Under the pieces are notes generated by a model. It searched no databases, was not told where the DNA came from, and saw nothing but the letters and a program-made list of their open reading frames with translations. DNA of 64,000 bases from Patella vulgata (taxonomy: Eukaryota; Mollusca; Gastropoda; Patellidae). Where the stretch lies: NCBI RefSeq assembly GCF_932274485.2, contig NC_065879.2, forward strand, positions 46,920,936-46,984,935. Direction: 5' to 3'. Position numbers and translations under genes: made by a program. Below are positions 21,351 to 34,344 of the stretch, piece by piece (within the stretch, counting starts at the first letter, position 1; the number at the start of each line of letters is the position of its first letter).

Positions 21351-22126
21351 CTCAAATATGATGTAAATAGGAGGTCGATCGCCAAATGAATATGAATTTT
21401 ACGATATGTTAATCCCGAAATGACATAGTTGCTCTTAAATTAATATATTGTTAACGCGCTTTAAACATCTAGGTGCAATAGACTTGATGTAGGAAATTCT
21501 ATTTACACATTGTTAACAACCCGTAGATGTTTTAATGATAATAAATCATTTGTTCTATTGCTCCATTTGGTCTAGTCAGATTTGTTCAGATGAATGTACC
21601 CTCCACCCACCCCCGGCATAGTTATGAATTTCTTGTTTCGCTTGACTAAACAAAACATTATGTAGGAATGTAGGTTTTTATAGATTGAACAAAAGCCGAT
21701 AAATATTTTGCTGTGAGGAACATGTTTTCAATTTACCCGTCTGCATGAAAAATTTGATTTTTAAAAGCGTATGCAAGTTAAATATATTTAATTGCGCTTT
21801 TATCTGGTGTATCTTTTATTTTATTTTCTTATGAATTGGGCTCTTTTTTGTTGTATAATAATAATAATGTTTAGCTATACTTGTCGTTTAAAAAATGTAT
21901 GTTTTATCTCCTATCGACTCTTCTTCGCGGAAATCTATGACATATCTATCAACGCCCCTGCCTGGCAACTGGGACACAACAATATAACGGGGCATATAAA
22001 TTATAAATGGTAAGTAGGTACATTGTTGGGACCCAACATGGCGTCTTTGTACACTTGACGTCATATTTTCATGACGTCAAATGAAATTTCTGGCTTCACA
22101 GTTGTCGCAACTTTATATATACGGCA

Positions 22127-22440
22127 TTGGAGACAGGTAGAGGGCAGCCATGTTTTGGCGTAGTGTTACTTAAAATGAGTAAGCTAGAAGATGTGTTAAG
22201 CTTTTCTTTCTTTTCTTTAATGTGTAAGATTGCTCTAGCCAAATTAAACGTTGATCGTACGACCTCATATTGTTATCTTAAACCCAAACAAAGCGACAGT
22301 TTAAAATCAGCTCTTATTATAATCAAATGATACAATCGTAGGTCCACCGGCTATGGTAAATCGCTCATTTTTTATTTATTGCCGTATTTCTCAAATTCCA
22401 AAATATTAATTATTGTACCGTTAAATTCCATTATTGAGAA
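22127..22440 (+). pseudogene. N-terminal fragment of a RecQ-like (DEAD/H) helicase
   Basis: In one frame from the ATG at 22174: MSKLEDVLSF..., then LKPKQSDSLKSALI, one in-frame stop (22328-22330), STGYGKSLIFYLLPYF (Walker A, GYGKS), and ILIIVPLNSIIE. The order Q-motif-like KPKQ, Walker A and the motif Ia-like VPLNSIIE is that of RecQ-like superfamily 2 helicases, which are multiplied in many invertebrate genomes and often travel with repeats. The sequence breaks off at 22440, where a minus-strand LINE begins with an (ATT)n tail, so the rest was lost to insertion or truncation. Two TGACGTCA sites (about 22060 and 22074) lie upstream. Whether it was a host paralogue or part of a mobile element is open. 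Confidence 0.7.
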
Positions 22441-24285
22441 CAAAATTGCATATTTATTATTATTTATTATTACAGTATATTTATAGTGCGCCCTTTCATT
22501 TAACATGTTCGGGGGCACTTTACAAAATGACAATACAATCATAAATAAACAAAATTATGGACATGTTAACGGTTGCATACAAAGTCAGTTAATAGCCTGG
22601 TTAAATAAATGTGTTTTAAGTTACTTTTTAAAAGAATATAGAGATGTACAACATCTTAAACTGAATGACAGAGTATTCCATAAAACAGGTGCTTGATAAC
22701 TAAAAGAACGCTGACCTTAAGAGACTAGTTGAACAGTTTTGGGCTTTAAAAGTAGTTTATCTGATGTACGCAATGTTTGGCCAGATGTATTAAGTTCTAA
22801 AAGATCTGAGAGGTAAACAGGAGCTAAATTGTTTAAACATTTAAAAGTAAGTAATAAAATCTTACAATCAATTCGATATTTAACGGGTAACCAGTGTAAA
22901 TTACATAAAACAGGAATTATGTGGTCGCATTTCTTAGTTAAAGTAACACGTCTAGCTGCAGTATTCTGTACATTTTGTAATTTATCTATAATTAAAGGTA
23001 AACCAACTAAAGGTAAATTAAAGTTATCTAATCGAGAAGTGACCAGATAATTAACAAGTGACTTAGTGGCCTCTACAGTTACACATTTACGTATTTTACC
23101 CATATTTCTGATATTAAAATAGCACAATTTACAAATATTATTTACTTGAGCTCCCATAAGCATAAAACTATCAAAGATTGCGCCTATATTACGAGCAGAA
23201 TTACAACAGGGGGCGGGGGTTTATCATGCGCAAATTTACTTAATTGATGCCTTGAACCTAATAACAAATATTCTGTTTTATCATCATTTAGTTTTAGAAA
23301 GTTCTTTGACATCCATTTTCTAATTTCACTAAAACAGTTCTCAAGTTGCAATTATGATAAATTGAAAGAAGATAGGCAATTAGGTGTAAATGAAATATAT
23401 AACTGGGTATCATCGGCATATAAATAGAAGCTGAGACCATATTTTCTGACATCACCTAATAGTGACGTATAAAGGGTAATTCAAATCGGACCAAGAACAG
23501 AAACTTGAGGAACCCCAGATGACAATTCAGACGACGATTTACAATTAACTAAAATACACAGTTTTCTACCCACAAGACAGCTTTCTAAAAGATTTAATGC
23601 AGAGCCACAAATACCGAATTTAAAATAGAATAGAACGATTCACCGTATCGAAAGCAGCAGATAAATCTAATAAAATTAAAAATGTACATAATTTTCTATT
23701 ATCAATTTATATTTAAAATATCATTTGAAACCCGGGTTAAAGCTGTTTCGGTGCTGTGAAATTGTTTATAAGCACTTTGAAATAGTTCATACAAACAGTT
23801 ATCATCTACATTTCTCCAATATTTTAGAAATAAAACTTAAGTTAGAGACAGGTCTTTTTTTTAAACATTAGGATCCAGTGTAGACTTTTTAATTAAAGGG
23901 GTAACATAAGCATGTTTGAAAACGTTGGGGATAGTAGAGGATGATATACAAGGATTCATAATATTGGTAAAAACTGGAATAACTTCGTCTAGACAGTCCT
24001 TAAGAACAGGAGTCGGAACAGGATCTAATGAACAAGATTTAGGGGCAGACGATTTAATTAGCTTTAAAACAAAAGATTCACTAACCAAGTTAAAATTTTC
24101 TAAATAAACAGAATTTTCTAAATTATCAAAATCATGAGCGTTAAAGTTAATAGTTTTATTTAAATCATGAAGTTCTGTTTGTATTTTCTGTATTTTCAAT
24201 TTGAAAGAAATCAGAGAATAAATTCGTGAGTTCAGTGTCATTATCATTGTCCGGGAGAATAGTCCGCTGAGCTTCACACATCGAC
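22441..24285 (-). mobile_element. CR1/L2-group LINE copy, decayed
   Basis: Minus strand, 5' to 3': SCSLDPVPTPVLKDCLDEVI and YVTPLIKKSTLDPN (RT N-terminal part, 23861-24277); LSFYLYADDTQLYISFTPNC (motif C, about 23365-23460); a region encoding ENCFSEIRKWMSKNFLKLN; and SRLDNFNLPLVGLPLIIDKL, RRVTLTKKCDHIIPVL and LHWLPVKYRIDCKI (post-RT, 22717-23163). The 3' end lies in an (ATT)n tract near 22441-22475. YADDTQLY and LHWLPV are typical of the CR1/L2 group. The endonuclease is missing (5' truncation near 24285) and several frame changes mark it as old. Confidence 0.85.
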
Positions 24286-24500
24286 ATCACAGCTCATGCC
24301 ACACCACGACGTCACAGGTCATGTCACACCACGAAGTCATACGTTATGATTATTTCATTCGTGATATTTTCCAGTCACCATGCGTGCTTGATAACGATAA
24401 GAGGATACTTGTCGAAACGTCGTGCTTTTAGAATAAAACTAGTGATTGTATCCCATAAAAACTGTGTTCTGTTAATGTGTTTCCTGATCGCTAAATGCCA
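24286..24500 (+). repeat. possible retroelement terminal fragment, plus a 24 bp tandem motif
   Basis: Bases 24286-24340 hold two units of 'cacaccacgacgtcacaggtc'. Bases 24390-24480 read gataagaggatacttgtcga then aaacgtcgtgctttt and cccataaaaactgtgttctg; the last string recurs at 8190-8215. The style resembles Penelope terminal repeats, but no coding part adjoins it. Low confidence. Confidence 0.35.
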
Positions 24501-25097
24501 CTCCAAGATTGTAGTGATCTGTTCTATTGTTTGCATTGCAGGCGTTTTGATAGCTTTGTTTGTCAATTAGTTTTTCTGTAATATTCTGCTAAGAACTGGT
24601 TAATTGGGCGTACAAAAATTCGTGAGTCATGACGTAACGTTATGTAAACATATTTGGAGTTCTGTTTAAACCCGCATGCTATTGTTACGCAGTTAGGTAT
24701 TGGTTGTTAATCAGACTATTGACCAATCATAATATTGAACAGAAATTTGCTTTCATTACGGCAGTGTTGTGTGGGATTAGGTCTAATCAAACGAAACACT
24801 GCGAGGAGTATGGGTGATTATAGTTTCAGATTATGATCTGATCTACCACAGCGGGACCGGGGCAAACTTCATGGTTTATATACAGATTCTGTAGGATGAT
24901 TCGGTCGGTGGCCGTTTTCACATTAATGTTTTCTTTTCAGCTTCAATCGGGTGAGACATGCAACATACTGAGGGTGTCTTTCTATGTGTAATATAAACGC
25001 CATTGGTTTTATACTAGATCTATAACAAACTATACAAATGGGTTTATAGAAAATCGCGACAATGAACAGGGGTGGGGCACTTTTTGCTTTAGCGAAC

Positions 25098-25290
25098 ATG
25101 AAATGAAACGGGGTTTAATGTCCTACTGCTCTGTAACGACTGGGCTAATGAAGACGGGGGGCATACGCCACACAGTGTGCTATGGGGGGAATTTTGCCCG
25201 GACTGTGGCGCTACGGCCTACTCTTATTTCGAAATGTTACTGTCAAGGGTTCGTTTACGTGCAAGCCAATAATACGGGAAAGAAAATTTT
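25098..25290 (-). mobile_element. SINE-1 3' fragment
   Basis: It starts gaaatgaaacggggtttaat, then has the complement of the SINE-1 3' half (cgccacacagtgtgctatgg, cggcctactcttatttcga). It ends at about 25290 without the tRNA-like head. Confidence 0.85.
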
Positions 25291-25599
25291 TGGAATACTG
25301 AATATCTATGCTTCACATCAACTTTGAAACAAATGCGAAAAAATTATAGGGCAGTGTTCACGGGTTTTGCAGCAAAGCGGGGGGGGGGGGCAAAATTTGA
25401 AAAAGATACATTCTGTAAGATTATGAAAATTTCATTCAAATTACTTCATTCTGAGCCAAGTTAATTTAGTTTGTAGTTTCTTCACAATGTGTGCATTGTG
25501 GTAACGAGGGCACAGGTATATTCGAGACTTGGCGTCACTTTCCCATTTTTCAATTAAATTTTTAAATGGCGAGCCGTTCTAATCTAGTTAAAATCTTGA

Positions 25600-26945
25600 G
25601 TATGCCTTCATATTGCATACTTTTACACAATTTGCGTACAAAGAGCGACCATTTTGTCAGGCAGTTTCATTTCGATTTTTTCGAAATTCGAATTCAACCT
25701 TTAATATGCGCTTTTTCGAACAATCAGGAGCCATAATCCAGGAAGTAACGTTCGGATATGCGCGATTATCAAAAGGAAATGAAATGAAGTGGAGTTTAAC
25801 GTCCTACTGTTCTGCTCCTAACCTGGGCTAATGAAGACGGGCATACGCCATACAGTGTGCTATGAGGGAAGTTTTGCCAGGGCAGCGGCGCTACAGCCTA
25901 CTCTTATATCGAATTCCAACTGCCAAGGGATCTATTACGTGCACGCCAATGTGTACACGGGACCTTGGTTTTTCGTCCCATCCATTTGACTAGACAGCTG
26001 TCATTGACAGGCCCTCCATCCTGCATCACTGTCAAGGGGAAACCCCGCCGGAAAATCTGGTAGAACTTTCTCGGCCAATGCAGGGATCGAACACCCGACC
26101 TCCAGACTAGCGAACCAGCGTCTTACCCACTTAGCCACGTGGAACCAAGATCTTTAGTGTGTAATGGTGATATATTCACATGTTGTTGTTTTTTTTAAAC
26201 CGAATAAAAATTGTGACCTCTACAGGGACCATAAACTAAAAACGTGATTTTTCGTACAATCTGGGGCCATAATTCAGTTAGTTACGATCCGATATGCGCG
26301 AATATCAAAAGGAGCCAAGATCGTTGGGTTATAAACTTGTATTTCAAGTTTCATCAAAATCGGATCAAAATTGTGGCCTCTAGAGTGTACGCAACCTTGA
26401 TATGCCAGATGTTATACACTATTTGCGTACATGGGGCGGCCATTTTGTCCGGCAATTTTGGCCCGATTTTCACGAAATTCAATCCCAATAATCATTACGG
26501 AGTAACGGTGATATATTCTAACGTTTTTTTTTAAAACCGGATAATAATTGTGACCTCTCGAGGGACTTGAAGCTAAAAAAACAATTTTCGTACAATCAGA
26601 GGCCATAATGTTGTGATAAGCGCGAATATCGAAAGGAACTGAGATCTTTGGCTTATAAACTTACATTTCAAGTTTCAACAAAATTGGATAAAAATTGTGA
26701 ACTTATAGGGTCCACATGCTAAAAACGCGATTTTTCATACAATCAGGGATCATAATCTATGAAGTTACAGTCCGATACATGTCAATATCGAAAGGAACCG
26801 AGATCGTAGGGAGATAAACATATATTTCAAGTTTCGTTGAAATCGGATAAAAATTGTGACCCGTAGAGTGTCCACAAACAAATTGTGGACGGACGGACAA
26901 ACAGGGGTGACGGCATAATACGTCCACATACGTGACGGCATAATA
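25600..26945 (+). repeat. repeat family R, tandem array with a SINE-1 insertion
   Basis: About four degenerate units of roughly 150-350 bp. Each unit contains gatttttcgtacaatc, ggccataattcagg, gatccgatatgcgcgaatat, caagtttcatcaaaatcgga and, in some units, ggcggccattttgtccggca. The array closes with acaaattgtggacggacgga and a gtccac tail. A SINE-1 copy interrupts it at 25776-26140. Open frames inside are chance. Confidence 0.8.
25776..26140 (-). mobile_element. SINE-1, full-length copy with tRNA-like head
   Basis: The best SINE-1 copy here. The minus strand begins ggctaagtgggtaagacgct (A-box-like) and has gtgttcgatccctgc (B-box-like) about 40 bases on. It then reads ggccgagaaagttc, gggacgaaaaaccaaggtcc, ttggaattcgatataagagt and aggacgttaaac, ending in a (tttca)n-like tail. 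The tRNA-derived head with internal RNA polymerase III boxes explains its transcription. It interrupts the R array at the point 'atcaaaaggaa(ccaagatc)'. Confidence 0.88.
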
Positions 26946-29900
26946 AAACCACGCAGTATAGAATGAATGGTTAATTTAACTGAAAGCTAAGGGTAGACAT
27001 CTCGCGAGAAATAGAAACTGCCAATTTTGACGCATGTTGAAGAAAAGATTCTGTTTTGATGGCATATTCTCGGGTTGATGATCAAATTTTGAAGGAGGAG
27101 GGGTGTGTAAGTTTTTAAATAAAGAAATAAACAAGTTGAAGCGCAGTACAAGACGAAGGTCGGACTTCAGCGGAAAAGGCTATCGACTTATAGCCCGAAA
27201 AATATGGCAACTCTGGACAGGAAAGACGTGAAAAGCTAAATATGGATAAGGTTCACATCCAGTTTGAAAAGAATCTGTTAGCAACTACAGCCGTTATCGC
27301 ATTCACAAGACAATTGTGAAAGTCTATGAATGTCGAATTTTGATCAAGTTCATCCTTTCATGATCATGATGCTTCACAACCAGTTTGAAAAGATTCCCTT
27401 TAAAAAACTGTCACTTTCACAATCACAAACTAATTTAGACCAACAGTCAGAGCAACAATATACATGTAATACCCCAACATTGAAAATAAGGTATATACTT
27501 AATTACACCAATATTACATTTGTGATAGAATTCGTTAAACACATATTACAAATATAATTTTAACACAGATCTTTGCTATGATTGATCTGTCACAAAAATT
27601 TGAAAAATTTGTAAGGGATTCAAAAGGTTACCGTTTACTGGCTGCAGTAGATTTTCAACTCACTGATACATGTACAACTCAGTTTAAGCCAAAGAGTTGT
27701 TGTATGATACTGTGACACAGTGACAGAATATCTGCTCGAGGCAAACTATTCATAAAGAATTGACTCTCACAAGATCAGACGGAAAATATTTTAGGCCTAC
27801 TGCTTGTAAAGTAAAGCTTTGGCCTACATTCTGGTGAATTTTGTGCTACCATAGATACATATATCAGTTCGGTATATAATTAAAAAGTCTTTATTTCTTT
27901 GCCATCTGGGCGGTTTCGTAGACGAGTGGTCTGATAAATGTTCGTTCGATCATGAGGAGTGTTATTGTGTTCAGTGGCATGGTTTCAATCCCCAAGTCGG
28001 TATGTGACAAGTAGTTGTGTATAAGTAGTAGTGTCATCTAGCTTCCATATACAAAGCCCTTATGAACCTTTTTATAACTTCCTCGACATGACTGCCACCA
28101 ATGGTGTTCAGATATAGGAAATAAGGTTTAACATCCTACACCAATGTGTACAAAATACCTTGGTTTTTCGTCCCACAATCGAAAGACTGTGCGTTGACCC
28201 TTGCCGGGCTCGTTGTCTTGCTCAAAAGTCAACTTTAGTTATGTTATGCAGGTAGATTTTTGATGAAAAACAATGGCAGCCGGGGTCCAAGGGGGAGACA
28301 TCAAATTTGGAATTACGTTCTGGTTGATTACAGTGTTACAGAAGAATTTGCTATATTTCTGCTTATTTAGGATCAGAGAGGATTAAGATTAAAGTGTTGC
28401 CAGTGCTATGAAAGTAAAAATGTCATGTGCCAAAGCCTGCAGCATTGAGTAGTGAGGACATATTTTTTGAGCCCAAAAGGTCGTAAGTAATTATTAATTC
28501 CACAAAAAGTGCAAATGAAAAGGTGTACAGTAATAAACTGATAGTAATTTGTTTTATTTTCACAAAAGAACGTATTGTACTTTTATCTTATTTATTGATA
28601 GTATTGAATGCATGCTGTTTCGTAACCTGGCATCTTACAGAAATCAGTTGATTTTACAGTTTGGCGAAAAAATACAAACGAAATAATATGTTTATGAATC
28701 GCAAAATTCTACAAATGATTCCTTTCGGAAAATAAATAAGAATTACTGTGAAAAAATAGAAAATAAGGACATAGAAATAGTTTTACATCTGTGTGGATAG
28801 TATTTATTAGTATTACTATTAGTAGTAAGTTCTTTTCATATCGCTGAATTTGTAGTCTCAGTATACGTGTATATCAGCAGTCGGGGATATAAGAAAAAGC
28901 TTACTTTGAAATCCAATCTCTCAATTTAACTGGCATAATCTATCTTTCCCTGTTTCTCTGTTTGTGTAATCCAAGCAGCTGTATATTGTACATTTCTCAT
29001 GCACTCCACGAATAAAATCCTATACGCGCGTCATCTTGCTGGAGTAACATTCCCAGAATACCTCGCTTCCGGGTTCAGAGTTGTGAAAAAGTACGTACAA
29101 ATTTAAACAAATCAAAATGATTTTAATAATGATAGTTTAATCAATGTGGACAACATACGGAAAAAGACAACAAACATAGACCACCTAACATTGAAATCCG
29201 TTAATAGAAATCACATTTAATAATTTATCGATGTAGTTATTCATTTGCATTGACTGTAATTTATCTTGACCTTGACCCAAAATGGCGCCACATACATTTC
29301 TTATAACAACGACTATCAACTGTACGCACTTCAATATTTTATATGTAGGCTATAACTACGTAATATTTTAGGCCTATGAATAGTAAAATTGAAGAAATTA
29401 TTATTTGATTCAGAGGCCCTTTTTAAAGCATGCATATGATATGATATAATATACTTACGTACAGCTTTATTTGGATCACGATGGGTGTATATAGCCAACT
29501 TATTTTGTTGATGTTTGTTGAAATAGATCGACTACAGCCATTTTATTCAGTTGTATCAAATTAAATAATCCCGATTTTTAAAATAATATTCCCATTGCGA
29601 ATATAAGTATCTGCTTTTAAGTTGTCGGAATTTTTTTAATTTTTACTTTCCCAGTCTTAAATTTATTTAGGTCAAACTACAACATATATATTCGTTGGAC
29701 ACTTTTCAAACGTGTGATAGAATCTACCTACTATAAGGACTAAATTAAATATATTTTTGTGGTAACAGAGCTTTAGTTATACATATTATAGCAAATTGTA
29801 GACACACGAAATAAAATAATATCTAAGTTTCTACAAATTTTGACCGAATTTAAATTGGTTTGAAAGGCCACTTTATAACATGTTTGACTTGGCTTTTATT

Positions 29901-31000
29901 TTTTAAAAAAAACGTGAACATGGGCATTTTGGGGTATTAAGATAATTTATATTTACTTATTGTGCAAAAGTTAGTCAATTTAATAAATTCAATAACCACC
30001 CATACAGACATATAAACGCTGCCCCCAAATTACCATTCAGACTGTAAACGTTTTTCAGACAATGAAAAATATTGTAATATTTTTGGGCGGATTTTATTTT
30101 GTTTAACTTCTAATTGGCTAGTTCTTGTATGTATGGAAAACAGGCCACATGAAGCCAAGCCTAGAAATATTCCAGAGTGTCCTAAATCTAATTATGGTTA
30201 TTATGCTTCAATTTATATAGCACTTCATTACACATGAGTATTTCTAAGCGCATTCACAAAAACACCCAGTTCAACACCATTTTTGAAATAAATGAGTTTT
30301 TAAGTTTTGGATGGAAGAGGACTCACGAAGAGTTTTTGGAAGACAATTTCACATGTAAGCTGCTCTGACAGAGAAAGAATATTGACAGGCATATTCAATA
30401 TGTTTCTTTTCTTACAATAGTTTAACAAAATAAAATTTACAGTTCACACGATAAGTGTCAGAATTGAAAACTTAATTTTAATAAGTCAGATAATTTAAAT
30501 TACCCTAGCCACTTAAGCATGTAATTGTAACAAAAATCGGCAAAACCTTGAGTGTGGTTAATGCACATGAGAAAAATTACCCAAAGTGATTGGTTTAATA
30601 GGAGATTTTATTTCCTTGCTTGTCGCTTAACTTTTCTCTGCGATGAGCACATTAATTGTTGCGTGTGAAGTGAAAACTAGAATGATCATACCAAATATGT
30701 CAGATATCTGCGATCATCACTGCAATAGTCGCTGGCAACAAGAAATAGCTAGCGACCGGTTGAGCACATTAGACGATTTTTTTTTATTTTTCATTATCGG
30801 CTACCAACATCTCCTATGTCGAAGTGTGCACCATGCTTCAAACATTTAAAATCAGTGTTTCATTACTAAACAGTGGTTATATGGACCTACTCTTGATTAG
30901 TCACTTTGCTTTATGGATGACACACTCGAGTAGTTGTTGTAGTCACAGACTCGAAAAGTACGGATAATGTGTTTGTGAACTGCACAGTTTTTGTGAACTG
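26945..31000. other. gene-poor interval with small repeat remnants
   Basis: No supported gene. Recognisable pieces: 27510-27600 resembles one arm of the 45.3 kb MITE (gtgatagaattcgttaaaca); 27900-28060 is a decayed SINE-2 (catggtttcaatccccaagt, gtgacaag); 28120-28215 is a SINE-1 remnant (ttggtttttcgtccca); 30190-30420 may be the 3' end of a CR1-type LINE (tttatatagcacttca, taagcgcattcacaa). The remainder is AT-rich intron-like sequence. Confidence 0.5.
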
Positions 31001-31002
31001 CA

Positions 31003-31290
31003 CATTGGCTAAGTGAGTAAGACACTGGCTGGCTAGCTTGGAGGTCACAGGTTCGCCCACAGTGTTGCCCGAGAAAGCTCATCAGGATTTTCCGACGTGG
31101 TTTCCGCTTGTCAGTGATGCAGAACAGAGGGCCTGACAAGGACAGCTGTCTAGTCGTTCGGATGGGACGAAAAACTGAGGTCCCATGTACACATTGACAT
31201 GCACTTAAAAGATCCCCTGGCAGTTGGAATTCAATATAAGAGTAGGCCTTAGCACTGCTGTCCGGACAAAACTCCCTGGTAGCACCCTGG
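31003..31290 (+). mobile_element. SINE-1 copy, 3'-truncated and fused to SINE-2
   Basis: Head attggctaagtgagtaagac, body gatgggacgaaaaactgagg and aattcaatataagagtaggc. The copy stops at tagcaccctggctgggg and continues directly into a SINE-2. Confidence 0.85.
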
Positions 31291-31552
31291 CTGGGGCTTA
31301 GATGGCCAAATCGTTAGCGCGTGCGCGTTTTATCATATGTCATTGAGTCAACTGGTGTGGTTTCGATTCCATGGTTGTATGTGACAAGGAGTGGGGCCGC
31401 CTGTCCAACCTGGTCCCCCGGTTTCCTCCCACTGCTAAAGAACCCTATGGGCTAGCGAATTATTGAAATAAAACTAAACCTTATATTAGTCCTGAAATGA
31501 CATAGTTTTTTGTCAAGTGGACATTAAACCCCATTTCTTTCTCTCTCTCCCT
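31291..31552 (+). mobile_element. SINE-2 copy adjoining SINE-1
   Basis: Head ttagatggccaaatcgttag, B-box-like ggtttcgattccatgg, body gtatgtgacaaggagtgggg and cctcccactgctaaagaa, tail cattaaaccccatttctttc with a short (CT)n. The two SINE families sit head to tail with no spacer. Confidence 0.85.
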
Positions 31553-31935
31553 TTGGATGGTGCCACAGCCCTTTTTTGTTAATATTTTGTCTATAAATAG
31601 TCTTCAGGTTGCAGTTAGTAACAGTTTTTGTTCCATTTCAGTATGATCCACCAAAGGGTTGTACCTATTTATATTGTTCCATGTCCGAGTCCCACGGGCA
31701 GATCACACCAACTTTTTTTTTGTGCTTTTTTTTTGTCTACAGGCTGCAATTCTGAAAGGATCATCTTGGAATTTGGCATATTTATTCCTTATACCGTAAG
31801 GATATCAGCAACTATCGATTTCGGTGCATGGCCCGACGCCTAGGGGTTGTGCCACACCCACGTTTTTGTTAATGTTTTGTCCGTTAATATTATACAGGTT
31901 ACAATTATTAATAGATTTTGTTCAAGTTGCCTAAA
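31553..31935. repeat. degenerate tandem pair (gccacagcccttttttgtta unit)
   Basis: The phrases gccacag/gccacac, 'tttttgttaatattttgtc' and 'caggttrcaattattaatag' occur at about 31563-31640 and again at 31850-31925, a repeat period near 285 bp. Non-coding. Confidence 0.5.
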
Positions 31936-31959
31936 AAAATGCTTAAAATTTAGAATTTG

Positions 31960-32360
31960 GTTAACTTAAATGGATTTTGTTGATTATGGTTAGACAGCAA
32001 ACAATCAAAAACTAACAGTAATTTATGTGTTAGTAACCTGAGATTAAACTGACATTTGTTTACGTAAGAAAACTAACGATCAAAAAATAACAGTAATTTA
32101 ATTGTTAGTATCCTGACATTAAACTGACATTTGTTTTACGTTAGACAATAAATATTAGGTATATGTTAGATTCACGTTAGAAAACTAATGTTAAATTAAC
32201 GGTTAAAATTATGACATAAAACTAACGTTACATTAACATATGACAACTAACGTTATATTAACGTTAGAAAACTAACGCTAGATTTACGTCAGAAAACTAA
32301 CCATAAACTAACGATTAGAAACCTGACGCAAACTTTACGTTAGATTAACGTTAGAATTAT
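31960..32360. repeat. minisatellite rich in self-complementary AACGTT words
   Basis: At first two units of about 75 bp (caaaaactaacagtaattta, attaaactgacatttgttt), then a run in which gttagaaaactaac and attaacgttag alternate. Because AACGTT is a palindrome, the array can pair with itself at many registers. Confidence 0.7.
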
Positions 32361-32754
32361 CACCAATAATACATATATAATTATTATGTCTGAATTCGGA
32401 CTATTTATCAATTGTTAGAATGTGCACACACTGGTATGGTTATTTAATCAAGAAGTATTCAAAGCGACAAAAATTGGTTAGAAAACCGTCATAACATTTA
32501 TACGGAGCCCCTTAAGTGCACGATTCCACTCTTATATAATTTTTTCGGGCATAATTCTACTCTTATATAATTATTTCGTTATAACGAAATACTAATTCGT
32601 TATAACGAAATACTAATTAATTTGATTAATCGAATTAATCCGCTTACGATTTAACACGTCGACTAATTACCTCAATGCTCCAAACACCGAATTTGAAAAA
32701 AAAAATATGTTAAAAATACAATCGTGGTCTATATGGTTATCGATTTGCGGTAGG

Positions 32755-34240
32755 GCTTGAGGCAGTAACCCTGGAACTGCGACACAAGCTAAGTTATTTT
32801 GGGATTAACACATGGTTCAATTTTATTTCAATAATTGGCTTGCGCGTAGGGATATTTAGCAGTGGGAGGAAACAGGTGAACCCGGGGAGAACATACGAGG
32901 CTGGACAAAAGACCCTGCTCCTTGTCACGTATAAGCCGTCAATTGAAACAACGCCACTTGATTCAGTGACAGACCTCGTGTTCACAAGTTTTTCGTAATG
33001 GGGACCAATTGAGGGGTAGGGACTCTATGAAGCATTGGTGACATAAAGAGATGAACCGGGTTCCCGGGTTGCTCCTCCCGTTATTCTAAAAACCTTATGA
33101 ACACGAATGAGGATACACATTAAATCAGTTCTTTACATTATATATTGGTGTGAAGCATTGGAGTTAATGAGAGAACGAACACTGCCGTTTCCTTCTGATC
33201 CAGAGACCCAATCCCTCAACATTATCCCCATTACGAAAACATTGTGAACCCGATAGAAGCAATAGTTTTTAACATATGTTTAGGGTATTAACCATTGGGT
33301 TCACAAGCTCATGTGGGTAAGACTAAGACGCTACCTCGCTTGCATTTGGAGGTCGCGGGTTCGCTCCCGTTGCTGGCCGAGAAAGTTCATCTGGTTTTTG
33401 TCAGTGATGGAGAGCTGTCAAGAAAGTTTATCTGGTTTTTGTCAATGATGCAGCACAGAGGGCCTGACAAGGGGTGCTGTCAAGTTCGGATTGGACCAAC
33501 AACCGAGGTCCCGTGTACACCTCAATGCTCCAAACACCCAATTTGAAAATAAAGCATGTTGAAAAAAACAATCGTGGTGTCTATCTTTATCGATATGCGG
33601 TCGGGCTTGAGGCGGTAACCCTAGAAATGCGAAACAAACTAGATCATTTCGAGACTAACACTTGGTTCAGTTTTATTTTAATACTTCGCTTTTGGGGGTG
33701 GGGAGGTGAGTGTGTGTGTGTGGGGGGGGGTATTTAACAATATGAGGAAACAGGTGGATGCGGTGTAGACCTACGATGTTGGACAGGCAACAACACAACA
33801 ACACAAATTACAGACCGCATGATTTCACGCGCACCACTAGACCACCCAACCCGCATTTCGCTGGAACGGCAAGTCACATTACACTGAAAAATCGATAGGG
33901 TTCACACTCTTATGAAATGAAATGAAATAGGGTTTAACGTCCTACTGTTCTGCTTTGACTTGGCTATTGAAGACTGGGCTGCTTCATAGAGTCTCCACCT
34001 GTCACATGGTGCCCATTACGAAAACCTTGTGAACACGGGGTCTGTCATTGAGTCAAGTGGCGTTGTTTCAATTGACGCCTTCTACGTGACAAGGAGCAGG
34101 GTAGCTTTTCCAACCTCGTCGGTTCTCTCGGGGTCCACCTGTTCCCCCCCCCCCTCCCACCGCTAAATACCCTACGCACAAGCGAAGTATTGAATTAAAA
34201 TTGAACCATGTGTTAATCTCAAAGTAACGATAGAGATCAC
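32755..34240. repeat. SINE-1 and SINE-2 pieces inside the inverted-repeat element
   Basis: SINE-2 pieces lie at 32755-32990 (minus), 33590-33790 (minus) and 34041-34235 (plus; ctacgtgacaaggagcaggg, attaaaattgaaccatgtgt). SINE-1 pieces lie at 33310-33520 (plus; gggtaagactaagacgctac, with an internal duplication of the 'aagtttatctggtttttgtc' part) and 33913-33985 (minus; gaaatgaaatagggtttaac). 32755-32820 and 33590-33670 are related flanks (gcttgaggcrgtaaccct). Confidence 0.7.
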
Positions 34241-34344
34241 GAATGTTTTTTTAACAAAGTTTTATTCTTCAAATTGGGTGTTTGGAGCATTGGGGTCATT
34301 AGTCGACGTGTTAAATCGTAAATCAATTAATTCGATTATTCGAA

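Noticed and set aside
24286-24500. Hammerhead ribozyme around gataagagg ... cttgtcgaaac
   Set aside because: A stem II-like pairing and GAAAC exist, but the CUGANGA block is absent and no stem I pairing could be found.
27330-27557. 75-codon plus-strand frame
   Set aside because: The second half is a decayed MITE arm; no domain or codon bias.
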